DNA of 64,000 nucleotides from Megalobrama amblycephala. Taxonomy: Eukaryota > Chordata > Actinopteri > Cypriniformes > Xenocyprididae. Below the pieces are notes generated by a model. That model made no database searches. It was not told where the DNA came from and worked only from the letters and a program-made list of their open reading frames with translations. A program made the position numbers and the translations under genes. Numbering within the stretch: the stretch's first letter is position 1; every line of letters begins with the position of its first letter. Of this stretch, positions 12,516 to 26,535 are shown one piece after another. Location: assembly GCF_018812025.1 (NCBI RefSeq), contig NC_063051.1:4074896-4138895 (forward strand). The letters are read 5' to 3'.

Positions 12516-13399
12516 TAGTGTTGGGGTAACCCATTACAAGTAACTTGAGTTATGTAATCAGATTACTTTTTTTCAACTAATTAGTAAAGTATTGCATTAA
12601 TTTTTCAATTTACAACAAAATATCTGTTACTTTTTCAAAAAAGTAACACAAGTTACTTTGTTTTCACATTTATTGACTGACAGCTCTCCTGTCCCCCATA
12701 TAGAGAGAAATAAAATGCAGAGGTGTTGTGTGCGCTGTGTGAACATGATATGGTTATTGTAGTTCTAGACTAAATGTGAACATACATTTACTCATCTCAC
12801 TTGCACAAAAACATTCAGTATTCCTCAAAATGAATAAAAACAGTGAAATGCAATCTCCCCACAATTTTTTACGCAAACGTGTAATTAAATATATTAAATT
12901 ACACAAATATGCTTTATGTAAATATGTTTTATGTATTTAATCTTACTTTATTAACCGCTGTCTTTGCTGCTGAGCTTCGATGATCCAATTCAGCCATACT
13001 AATAAGCAAAAATTACTTTAGATAAGATTTATAAATAAGAGTGTTAAACTTTCTTCTCCTGTATCCTATTCTTCTTTATTCCAGAATGGCAGCACAGCTG
13101 AAAGGTTTGTTTGAGCAGCGCCCTCTACTGTACAGGCATAAATATGCATTTCCTTCAGCCTGAGGCTTATTCATTTCACTTTTGGTGTGAAAGGGCCTTT
13201 ACATTAACCAAAAATAGAACGTTTTTTGTTGTTATTAAAAAACAATCAATCTAGCCCAGCTCAGGTAAGAAAAAGTAATGCAAAATTAATGTAACACATT
13301 ACTTTTCATAAAAAAGTAACTAACGTAATTAGTTACTTTTTTAGGGAGTAACGCAATATTGTAATGCATTACTTTTAAAAGTAACTTTCCCCAACACTG
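12516..13399. mobile_element. hAT-like CAGTG-end element, copy 2
   Basis: It begins TAGTGTTGGGGTAACCC and ends TTTCCCCAACACTG, the same family as 3096-5622 but inverted. It is uninterrupted at 884 bp and shows the ancestral interior, including TTGACTGACAGCTCTCCTGTC and GTGAAAGGGCCTTTAC. It sits inside a copy of the ACTACCRTTCAAAAG repeat, whose remnants lie at 12455-12515 and 13400-13437. Confidence 0.75.
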
Positions 13400-13458
13400 T
13401 ATCTTACTGGCCCATACTTTTTGAATGGTATTGTAAATATATTTAAATAAATAATACA

Positions 13459-13462
<4 letters not shown>

Positions 13463-13518
<56 letters not shown>
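13463..13518. repeat. (TA)n microsatellite
   Basis: About 28 TA units without interruption. It is self-complementary and likely to vary in length. Confidence 0.95.
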
Positions 13519-13521
<3 letters not shown>

Positions 13522-14598
13522 TTGTATACGTGTAAATAAAATAGAGATACCTAGGCAATCATGACTGTGCTGTACTGTGAATATATTCGAGGCTAAAGGG
13601 CATCGTAGGTACAAAGCACAGATGGACTGTCATAAGACAGAAAGACAGGTGCACTCTCTGCAGGAAGTCATGGAGGTCCACAGTATGAGTGTGAAATCCC
13701 ACTGCAACAGAATAAACATCAATCTGTAAAGATGAAACTCTCTCAGTCAGTGTCCGCTGTTGAGCAATACCAAACCCACCCTTTCATCCTCACCCTTTCA
13801 TTGTAGCAGAGGTTATGTTGACACATGGGTTAGAGAACTCCCTCGCCACTTCCCTCTGTCACTGTCTCCAACTCTCTCTTCTCAGTCTCTCTTTCAAAAA
13901 AGATGTATTAAACAACAAAAGTAGGAAGGTCAAGATACTGTAAAAGTGAAGGTATCAGAAAAAAAGCAAAATAAATTTTAATCAAGGATAAAATATTACA
14001 TTTACAACAAGTAACAACACTAGCCGTAGCCTATATGAGGTTATTTTTTAGGAATACACACATGATCCTTCAGAAATCATTCTAATATATCTCTATATTT
14101 ATTATCTAAGATAGTTTCTAAGAGGTTCTCATTTCGCAGGGCACCTTGCTATATTACTGTATGCAAATGTTTCTTTCAAGCGCACAAAGCTTCTGTACTT
14201 TATTATGCACACTATTTTTGTGCAGCAAAGAGACATGCATGCTCACAGCTGGCCACTAAATGAAACCACTTACTGTTTATATTTATGGCACTTAACGCTA
14301 ATAACCCATTTAAAGGGTTTACAATGCAGGAGCTGCTTTACCTGTAAACTTAAAAGGGAATTGAAAGTGCACTATTTTTCCTCACTCAGAAACCCTCAGA
14401 AAAGATTAATTGAGGTCTAAAAATGGCTGCCGTGACCGTGTGGGTGATTGGCTTGGTAAACAAGCCTTTTTTCAAAGTAGGACAGTTTCATCATTTGGAA
14501 AAAAGACAGATTCTATTTAAAACATCCCCACCAAAAGCTGGTAATTCTGAGGACATTGCCTGAGATCATTTAAACAAATAAGCTGAACAAAACAAAGT
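13519..14598. other. No gene seen
   Basis: Contains a short scrap of the foldback family (CATGATCCTTCAGAAATCAT at about 14061-14080). Otherwise nothing supported. Confidence 0.55.
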
Positions 14599-14606
14599 AT
14601 ATTATC

Positions 14607-15658
14607 TAAGGATGTCCAGATCCGATCACGTGATCGGAAATCGGGCCCGATCATGTGGTTTCAGACTCGATCGGAATCGGACGTTACCTCCCGATCAGGA
14701 CTCGGATATATATGTATATATATTCTCATTATTTTTAACACATCTATAGTGATGCGGTGGCACAGAGTTAGGCCTGTTTCACACTGCAAGCGTAAGCGGC
14801 GCGTGAGTAGCGCATATTTTTTTCAGCGTGCATGTCAACCAACGGATGCATTCACACAGGCAGCAGGAGCAGCTCGTAAAGCGCCAGGCAGGAGCGTCGC
14901 GTAAGCAGCAGTGCCGCGATCGTCTCGGCACCGAGTCTATCCCGGTGTCTCAATCAGCTCCCTAGCTCCCTAGGTTGTGAATCAGTATATAATGAAAGTG
15001 AATGTGGCTGATACCCTGATCAGTGCCCTGACTACTGAACCAGGGAGCTGATTGAGACACGCGCTGCGCTGCTGACGCTCAATTAAAGTGAAAGCACACT
15101 TTTGATGGACAAAATAAATATAATTCAAAATGCACACAATACGCATGTCTAATGTGTTTTAACAAGAATTTGAGTATGACAGAAAAGAAAATTAAGAATC
15201 AAAAATAATAATAGAAGATTTACCCATTTAAACTTGTTTTTTATTATTCAGTTTGGGTTAAAGTATGGTGTATTATAAAAAACTAAAGTAAACTAGCCAG
15301 AAAATATGATATATATAAACATTATTTTAGTTATTACACAGACTGCAGCATACCCAAATCAAACCAAATATATTTGTTTTTATATTAGCCTTTTTTATAT
15401 TTACTGTTGCACTAAAGTGAAGTGAAGTGAACAATTTATGTTATTACTTGATTGTTCAAGCTACCTCACAGAAGTGCTCTGTTTGTAATTAAATAAAAAA
15501 TAAGGAACGTCCTGGATCTGTTTTTTTTTCGCTCTTCTTTATTCTTTTTTTGATGTATTATAGAAGTATCGGATCGGGACTCGGTATCGGCAGATACTCA
15601 AAATCAAATGACTCGGACTCGGACTCGAGGGCAAAAAAACCTGATCGGGACATCCCTA
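14607..15658. mobile_element. hAT-type non-autonomous element with perfect 8-bp target duplication
   Basis: Ends TAAGGATGTCCAGATC and GATCGGGACATCCCTA are imperfect inverted repeats, followed inward on both sides by TCGGACTCGG-type sequence. The direct repeat ATATTATC flanks it exactly at 14599-14606 and 15659-15666. It is 1052 bp, with a CpG-rich left half and no transposase frame. It contains a 116-bp palindrome at 14945-15060. Confidence 0.88.
14945..15060. repeat. 116-bp inverted repeat inside the hAT element
   Basis: Arms GTGTCTCAATCAGCTCCCT and AGGGAGCTGATTGAGACAC are perfect over 19 bp and bound an AT-rich centre. It is probably a smaller element inserted into, or captured by, the larger one. 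Confidence 0.7.
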
Positions 15659-15666
15659 ATATTATC

Positions 15667-16985
15667 AGATAAAACATGTTTCCATGTTCCATGATCATTA
15701 TGTTCCAACTGCATTCATTATGCCACAGCATTTTTAACCAAATGACCTGTTTTCATAAAGGTCTAAAGTGGATTCAGGGCTGCTTTCAAGAGTATTTTTA
15801 TTTTCGTAAGCCAAACTGAATATGTCAGGCAATGCACAGAGGCTTGGCTTCCCACACACTGTGAGGGGAGATTAAATTTTGATTAATTTCTCACAGCTAG
15901 AGGTGGCGGCTATGTGCTAGTTTGATGAGCGGTGTTGGTGATCCATGGCACAAGGGAGGTCACTAAAGCTTAACTCGACTCTAGTCTGGCCTGGGTCAAC
16001 CCATGGTTCTTGCATTTTATTGAACAGTACTGTTAATAACAGACTTTAAGTTGCGCATGATGGAAACAGTAATGTGATTTCAACCGAAATGTATCATTTT
16101 TTATTCTCAGGTGATAATTGGGTGTTGATTAGAAACTTTCAGGGAATAAACATTGCAGGATATGGTGGTACATGAACAGTCTGCAACACCTTCAGAAAGT
16201 CCAGCAATTTTTTGAGACACTTCATGTAGTCTCACAGGATGCATTTTTTTGAAGCTGCATTTTAATTCCACTATAGGCTCAAAAATCTAATGATGATGCT
16301 TCTGCAATATTCACACATAAAACATTGCAGTGCCTGTCAGATTCTTCTTCGGATGCATGCAGAAAGGATTACGCCAGATGCTATCATGGTTAATTTGCCA
16401 TCAATATTCAGTCGCTTCACACCGAAGTCTTTTTTTTTTTTTTTTTTACACCTCTGAGAGGCTACAAGGTGTTTTTTGCAGCTCTTTGCCTGCAGGGAGT
16501 TGACCTTGTCAGTGATATTTCTGTCTGAGTGCCTAGAGGCATCTCACAGACGCCACTGCCAGTTTTGGCAGGTAGAGAAATGGCGGGTTGCCGCAGAAAC
16601 AGGACCGCCGGGAGGGGACATACAGCAGATTCCTGCAGACTGAATTTCAGCACGTCTGCAGAATAAAGATTGACTGTAAAGAGCAACTGCAGCCATCACT
16701 GTAGGATATTGGTCTTTTATTGTTGATCTGATAATCTGATTAAAATAAGTTTCAAACATTTCGATTAAATTCATTTTAAATGCGAAGAAAAAGTAAAAAA
16801 TAAAATTACGCATACATACCTCCAGTGTCTATGATAGCAACAAATACATTTTTTTTTAATACTTTTATTATTTTTTCCATTTTGTTTATTTTCTAAAAAA
16901 TCCACAAATTATAAACGATAAAAAAGTGTAATCATACAGAGTAAACGAAAAGCTATAGTGCAGTAAACATCGAATCCTTTTGTTT
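15667..16985. other. No gene seen
   Basis: Has a poly-T tract near 16431-16447 and an unremarkable, moderately GC block at 16450-16690. No supported frame. Confidence 0.55.
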
Positions 16986-16989
16986 TTAA

Positions 16990-17809
16990 GTCACCATGAA
17001 ATCAAAATTGACAGTTCTTACATTTTTTTTTTTTATTATACCATATACATCTGTGCACATTAGAGATGTGATGGTTGGAGTTTTTCCCTCTTTTTCCACC
17101 TCGCATTTAAATCTACTCTGCTCCAGTGCGGCCTTGCGCATTTTACTTTCGCTCTCGAATTAGCGGCCAGTTCGGGTGTGGCAATTGATTGAATGGTGGG
17201 TTCATTATTATTCTTCATGAAAAACACAACAACAAACAGTTCAATGACAAACTCGCTTAACTAGGCGCTTTTACATTTCACTTTGAAACCAAATCCTCCG
17301 CTATCATCTTGTCAGTCAGGAGTGAGGGGTGAAGTGAGGTGAAATCTGACGACTGCTGCTGATCTGTGCTGCGACTCTTTCGGTTCGTGCAGTTTTTAAT
17401 TGCAGTGTCTGTTCTCTAACTGAACTAAATGATTTTTATTAGTATAAAAAATCAAAACGACAGTGGTGGGAAAGTGATGTAAGTGGTGTTGCAGTTGAAC
17501 ACCAGTAACACCGTTAACAACAACTATTGCAGCAATCCATCGTTTTTTAAATTCCCTCGTAATCTTTAATCAAAATAACTTCCCCTCTCTCTTGCAGCAA
17601 CTTCTATTCTCTGATGACATGTTTACTGGTGAGAGGGCGGGACAACCTGTCACTCACATGAGATCGACCAATAGCAAACAACAACCATCCAATCAATTCC
17701 TGATGAACAAAATCAAGTCCCGCCCTACATTGTCCGAGAAGCCATTTTACTTGGATTTACGTCTCAATAGGGAAGAGAAGTCTATCACAACTTCTGTTTC
17801 ATGCCGACT
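16990..17809. mobile_element. TTAA-target MITE, family A copy 2, enlarged
   Basis: TTAA flanks at 16986-16989 and 17810-17813. Ends GTCACCATGAAATCAAAATT and TTCTGTTTCATGCCGACT match the other family A copies. It carries about 500 bp of extra sequence (roughly 17045-17540) absent from copies 1 and 3, probably a nested element. It is non-coding. Confidence 0.7.
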
Positions 17810-17813
17810 TTAA

Positions 17814-20800
17814 AAGAACTAGACCAAAACACCCAGACTCACAGTCAAGATCAAGACTTGAACTCTGCTAGAACAATCCATGACATTCAGTGACATTTCA
17901 AATATATTTTCCTACCCTTTCAAAAGTCGACAACATAAATGGCAGGATGGACACTCTTTTAATGTTTACAAACTAATGTTACATCCTTCCAGCTCATAAC
18001 CATCCCCATTCTAGTCATTTAGGATCTTAAAGCAGTGGCTGCAATCTACGGTCAACAGGTCAAGTACATTTGCTTGTAGCTCCACCTCAAGCAAATAGAT
18101 ATCTTCATTTATATGAGCCAATTTACTTAAGAGATCCCACCATACAGCAGGCTGGGTGCAATAAATGGAGCAGTCCTAATGGAAAAATCTTGTTGGAGGA
18201 GCATAAAAGGTCATTTAATTCATTCCAGCTCCAGTGAACCATCCCTTATGCTCCTTAACCAACAGCTGTGACTGTGATGACCTATATCTACAGCTATTAG
18301 CATGATGCTGGTGCAGATACAACGGCACTCTTCATTCATAAGGCCATGCTTGTGATATCATCATTATAAGAATTATATAATATATATTATTGTGAGTGCA
18401 TCATAAAGTGGAGTAGATAAGTAAATTGAAATTCAATTGAAAAATGCAAGCTAAAACACAAAAGTGGTCATCAGAAAAGTTCATTCAGTCAATTCAGGAT
18501 TTAGTTAAAATAATGCTCCACTTGTGTTTCTTCAAATTGGCCTTTTTAAAACAAAATCAATGCAGTTGTGTCAGATCAATATGGGATTCCCTGGGGAGAT
18601 TTCACAGCCTCAGCTGCATCAGAATATCTCCCCTTTTTGGCAACACTGAGGAGCAACAACCTGAATGAACTGTTCGATCTTTTCTTTCCAGACCTGATGA
18701 TCATCCACATGTTAGTCACACTTACTCCAAGACCCATGCTGCTACACTCCTGATTTTGGTACTAAAAGGTACAAAACTTTACACTCAAAAATGGAGTCTA
18801 AAGAAAAAGGCCTGGCATTTTATTATTATTACAAACCTACATATAATCATGTAGAACCAATTTATTTTATTTGAATTTTTATTTGTTATTTATTTATTTT
18901 TAAATTTGTAAATACATATCAACTTTAGATGACTTTGTATCACACTTAGGGCAATATTGTTGGGTATTTCACCAATGAATCTTTTTTTCCGAGACTATTG
19001 CACGCATTGCATCCTGTCAGTATGAGAACACTTGGCATGAAGTCAAGGGTAGCTGACAGAAAGCAATTAAATACCTGAACAGCCCAAGGAGGAACCTCCT
19101 CCAGTTTAATTCTTTGGCAAATCCTTAGCTCTGTGTGGGTGATTCTTAATTATTCCTCAGAGTCCTTTTCACCTGGCTCACCGTGTTGAGTCTCTAGCAA
19201 TCTTTCAGTCTTGGCTCATGAAAGAGGTATAGGTTATATCCCTGAAGAGGCAAAAGAGCTTCATTAGAAAGACATAATGTTCTCTCTGTGATGAAATGAC
19301 CTGGTAATTGCTGATAAAAGTTTCTTTGGTCAGGAAGAAACTACGAGAAACTGTAAGACAGTTATAGCCTTAACTTAACCGATTGATTGTTTTTTTTTGT
19401 TAAATGTGATCAACCATCTGGGATAATTACCAGCTCATTTGCTTATTGCTTGAAATTATTTTATAATCTTACCTATATATGATCTTAAAGTTTTTGCTAA
19501 GAAAAAAGTCCATTATAGTGTACAAAACAATCGTCGTTGCAAAAAGACGAGCACTACAATAATATAACAGTAGGCTATTATTAATATGGCCATATTGATA
19601 TTAGCCAGAGGTCAGTTTCACTAGAGCTGATGACTGAGACAATATGGCGGCAGTTCGGTTGTATTTGTATGAAATGCAAAATGATAAGAGACATCAAAGT
19701 TTCAGTTCTCAAAGTTTCAGAAGAGGGTTTGGTATGGGCAATGGCGAATATTACGAAATAGCCGGATGCTGGATTGACCAATCAGAACCAAGTACCCTAT
19801 TCTAGAGAGTAGTTTAATGAAATATTCTATCAAACTAATGTTTCGTAAAGAAGGGAAATGCGTAACCAAATTTGATACAATGTATATAGCAAGGATCCTT
19901 GACACCAAAGGAAGGAGTCTTATTTCACTGATTAAAGATATTTCCAGAAATTGCCCTTCTCAGTCAAAGAATACTAAGGGATTTCCCATCCCAATATAAG
20001 TTCATAAAACCGATTTTATCAGTTTCTAGTCTCTAGGCCAGATTTATGAATGGGACTTAAGAATGAATGGGACTTTCTGAAACATATTCAATCTTATCTA
20101 ATCTAATGTTTTAATTTTAATATCACTAATTTATATACTGGTTTTAAATTTGTTAGATCACAGATGTCAATAATATTATGTCTTCTTAAAATTGTGTATA
20201 TGAAAGAGATTTTAGCTGTAAGCTGATTTTACTAGTCATTGTGACATGAGATGCAAGTAGCACAAGACAAACCAATGGGAGGATTCTCTCAGACAAAGAC
20301 AGATATTAAAATTAATGGATGCAGTCATAATTTCCCATTGGAGAGCTACAGAATCACAAAGAGGCAATCAAACTGCAGGCATGAGCAATGTTTCAAAGGC
20401 TCAATATAACCCTTTAATGTTGTTTTGGGGAATTCTTTGGATTTATGACTCTCCTTAGGTCATTCAGATACTGAGGCCTGTAAATGTTTGATATTAGCAA
20501 GAGACCAAGCATTTGGCTGATTAAAACCAAGCTGAACATTTTGGCCTGCATGTGCCAATGGAGACTGGTTAATTATCCACATTACCCCTAAATCACAACC
20601 TTCTTTGGTTTTGGTTCATTTACTCTTTTCTTCTATGATTTTCTGACTCTATACACCAAAATGTCATCAGCAACGTATGTGTTCGTAAAACACCATAGCA
20701 TAAATGATCAGAAAAAACACCTGATATAAATAAGCATCCCATTTCAGATGATTTAATAATTACTTTGATGAATAATTTGTCCTTGAGGACTTGGTGGCAA

Positions 20801-21084
20801 TAACTGAAGGAAGAAAGAAGACAGACTTTAATCATATTTTTGTAATTGCATTCCTTGACCCTATCACTATTGGGGACTGGTAATGGAGATCTTTGTATTA
20901 TGCTGTCTTTTAGTTCACTGAAACTATTAAATCATGACCAAAGTAAGTAATGCATATAAAAAGAAGGAGGTTAGGGGGGGATAAGATGTCTGAAATAATA
21001 ATTACAAAAGTTAGAGCAGGAAATTATAATAATGACACTCAACTTGAAAATCATTGTATAAAAAATATCAGAACAAAACTGTAT
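17814..21084. other. No gene seen downstream of lrrn1
   Basis: AT-rich intergenic DNA beyond the probable lrrn1 polyadenylation signal. Possible old repeat scraps around 19590-19800. No supported gene. Confidence 0.55.
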
Positions 21085-21842
21085 TTTATTTTTGTTTGCA
21101 CTGTAATATGCAACATATTTTGCATGTGTAAATTACAACAAAATTAAATGATTAACAGATTCTAGCCAATTAAAAAAAAGAAGAATCTGAGTAATTAAAA
21201 AAAGCATTTTTCTACAACCTAATTATTTAACATTCACATTTCTATTGCTGGTTTACAATTCTTTAATCTGCAAAGTTAAGTTCTAAATCAAAAATTACTT
21301 TTGAGAAAATCCAAAATGTTCAAATTATAGTTGATACAACATTACAGAACAATTGCTAACATTTTTCAATAGACAGTGTATCAAGTCTAAACTCACCTTG
21401 TCAGCTTACACTGGAGTCCAAAGACAAATTTGTTAATATATTTCAGTGCACAACAGTTAAACTGTCTTACGCAAGAGAGAAAGAAACAATGCATTCTCTA
21501 TGAATACTGCCAAAGACATATCAATATTGGATCAGATACAGTACTACAGCATCAATCGACCCAAAGTCAATCCTTGACATTATCTATGCTGTGCTATGAA
21601 AATATAATGAACAAAAAGAAAAAGCACAGCTACTAACATGTCTCGGAAGCTAAACAAAGCTGCCATATTGAAAGATAAAGAAGATTAAAAGGCAAAACAC
21701 TCTACTAAAAAGTCAGAGATATCAGTCTGAATAGTTGCTTGCAAGTAAGCGAAGCAGAAAAAACGAAATCCATGTCTTTTTACGCACAAATAAGTAAAGA
21801 TGTGTCTTTGTGCTCTAAAGAAGAAAAAACGTCTGGTAGGCT
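21085..21842 (-). other. lrrn1: Probable lrrn1 3' UTR with polyadenylation signal
   Basis: Downstream of the stop the minus strand is AU-rich and has no other gene. The first canonical AATAAA on this strand is at 21090-21085, with a weaker ATTAAA at 21269-21264. The 3' UTR would be about 0.75 kb. Usage of either signal is inferred. Confidence 0.5.
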
Positions 21843-24011
<2,169 letters not shown>

Positions 24012-24019
24012 TTATCCTC

Positions 24020-24076
24020 TCAGATCTGAGCTGGAATTCCTATAGCGCCAAAGAGATGGTGAGGTGAGATTCTCAT
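24020..24076 (-). other. Upstream ORF 2 in lrrn1 5' UTR (18 codons)
   Basis: A second upstream ATG at 24076 opens an 18-codon frame ending TGA at 24020, only 23 nt before the lrrn1 ATG. Termination this close leaves little room for reinitiation. No function is claimed for the peptide. Confidence 0.5.
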
Positions 24077-24104
24077 TCAATAGAAGTGTTGCAGAATAGT
24101 CCTT

Positions 24105-24182
24105 TTATCCCTCTGCAAGCTTGAACAGCGAAGTCAAAGAGCTTCCGAAAGATTTAAAAGAGTGTAGTTCCCGTGGGCTCAT
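24105..24182 (-). other. Upstream ORF 1 in lrrn1 5' UTR (25 codons)
   Basis: An ATG with its first base at 24182 opens a 25-codon frame ending TAA at 24105, about 110 nt before the lrrn1 start. It lies in the exon predicted to begin at 24231. If translated it would be expected to lower initiation at the main start. The peptide resembles nothing known to me, so a regulatory role is inference. Confidence 0.5.
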
Positions 24183-24400
24183 ATAGGTTTAAAACTTCCT
24201 CACAGTGTGAACCTTAGACTGGAGAGTTGGCCTAGGAAAAATAACAAACAGAAAAAGATTGTGTTACAATAATCAATGGAAAAATTCCATGACATGAAAA
24301 GTGCATATTCAAATAAACACGTTAAGAGACATGAGATGAAAGCAAAAAGTATGGATTCAAACAATGGAAAAAATGTCAAATGCACATGACTGTAGCAAAC

Positions 24401-24660
24401 ATTGCACTATAAAAATACTCTTTTTGTCTAATTTTCTAGGTAAAATATATATACATTCTTGAAACAAGATAAATTTACTTTCAGTTTATTTCAATTTACT
24501 GCACTGGTAGATTATTTTACACTTAAAGAATAAACAAGGGAAAAAATTCTTATATTCAAGACAACCTTTTTTGAAAATCTCAAGTAAACTAATCTTGTTT
24601 TAAAGATTTTTAGTTATTTGTACTGGTAAACAAGTAAAAAATTACAAACATTTTGCAATG
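24401..24660. repeat. MITE-like fragment in the lrrn1 intron
   Basis: AT-rich block with the words CTTGAAACAAGATAAATT, CAAGACAACC and CTCAAGTAAACTAATCTTG, which resemble a common teleost MITE. The ends (TTGCACTATAAAAA and TTTTGCAATG) are only weakly complementary. Confidence 0.35.
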
Positions 24661-26274
24661 AACATAATTTGAAATATTATATATAAAACAGTGTTAGAAC
24701 ACATATACAGTATGTAGATTACACAAAAATAGCTAAATAAACTAAGCATTATGCATTGTAAAAAAAAATCTATATTTTTTTTTTACTGCAATCTGACATG
24801 CTTGAAGAGGTGAATCAAAGCGGAAAGAAAGGGTGACCGAAAAGGAAGGAAACATTATTTCTCAGAGGATCAAACAATTGTTATTGTAAACAAAGACTGA
24901 ACATTAGTGAGGTATAGAAATGACTCTATACATTTATCCGCAGTCTTTCCTGTCAAGACATTACCATATCCTGATTCTAAGTTAAATAACTACAGTATTA
25001 CCTCTTTGCAGCATTCATGTAAAACAAAATGCATAAAAATAAGATATTATGCAAATGTGAACCGTATCAAATCAATCATATCAAATCAGGTACGCTTTGC
25101 TTGATTCTGCAGGAAATGTGTTGTCCTAGATTACTGCGGCTAATTTAACACTAGAAGGGGTTTTGTTGAAGTTTGGAATGAAATAACCAAGCATATTAAG
25201 CATCCATCGCAAGCAATAGGCACAAAAAGGTGGCATGTTATTACGTCTTTGACAGAGCAGCAGTGAACGGGGCATCTGTTATCCCATATGGTGATAATGC
25301 TGATTCAATCACACAAACCGCAAGCCAGAGGGATTTAGTCCATGCCAAATACCACCTACATTAAGAACATATACTCAGTTGCTCAGCATTGCTAATGTTT
25401 TTAACTGCAATTATCAACACAACTGAACTGCACTCATCCTGAAGCATAAGATAATCGAAAACATTTCACCCACATCATATGCAGATTACAAGTGGCAGCA
25501 ATATGCCCACTTAACTTCAGAGCTTTGGAGTCTCTCGTGAAGTTGAATCCACCAACAAATACAAGCTTGGACAGCTTGAACAATTTTAAGTCTCATACTC
25601 CCAAGAAAATGAATGGAGGAAACATGGTACAGCTGGTGTAAATGAGTCCTTTAATGTGAAAGTGGAAATCAATAAGAGGCCTGATCTCCCCCCTGTGGCC
25701 AAAAGAGCATCAGGGCAATTTAGAATGAAAGCTGACTGTAACTGCCAGTATCAGCAATCCTCATAAAAGAGTGCAGTACACAGATGGACCCGGCCTGTGT
25801 TATCAGAGATATCGGCACCATCCTTAAAGTATTTCGTAATGCGATACAAAATGACACCTCACACTGAAACTAAACTAGTAAAGATGGGAGCGAAACCAAC
25901 AAAATATTTTAAGGGCAATTGACTATTTTAACACTGCAAAGATCAATCAGTGTGAGAATTTCATTCAGTTTATCTCACAGGTTTGGACAAGAAAAATGAT
26001 ACAATGAAAATGTACCTTATCTAATTATCTAGCTTGTAATACAATATATCACACAATGACATGTGAAATATCTTAATAAGGTAATTAGAATGGAAGATTA
26101 AACTTATCTGTAAAATTTAAAGACGGGCAGATGAATGAAATGAAAGACAAATAGAAGGACTAAAGTGTTCCATCATTTTCCAGGAATAGCAACTAATTAA
26201 CTAATTTTTTACCAGAACATGATCCATGCTTTTTAATGACACTTAATTTGCAAGATGTCTAAGCAGTCTCTTAA

Positions 26275-26535
26275 AGGGATAGCTCACCCCAAAATGAAAA
26301 TTCTGTCATCGTTGTAACCTACCAAATCTATATGATGTTTTCTTTAATCCAAAAGAATATCTTTTGCATAATGTTTTTGTTCATACAATGACAGTCAATG
26401 GGGTCCAAAACAACAATGGATCCTGATGATGAAAAAAAATATGTTTTTTTTAGAGTATCTTCTCACTGAAGAAAGAAAGTCATACGGGTTTGGAATGACA
26501 TGAGGGTGAGTAAATGATGAAAATTTTCAGTCTGT
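26275..26535. mobile_element. AGGGATAGYTCACCC-family TTAA element, right end lost
   Basis: The left end AGGGATAGCTCACCCC follows TTAA at 26271-26274. The right half reaches GGGTGAGTAAATGATGAAAATT and then diverges before the expected terminus. It is the same family as 10255-10885 and 56529-57308 and is non-coding. Confidence 0.65.

Noticed and set aside
16426..16700. Possible gene or exon in a moderately GC-rich block
   Set aside because: Only overlapping short minus-strand frames, no splice sites or domain; adjacent poly-T only.
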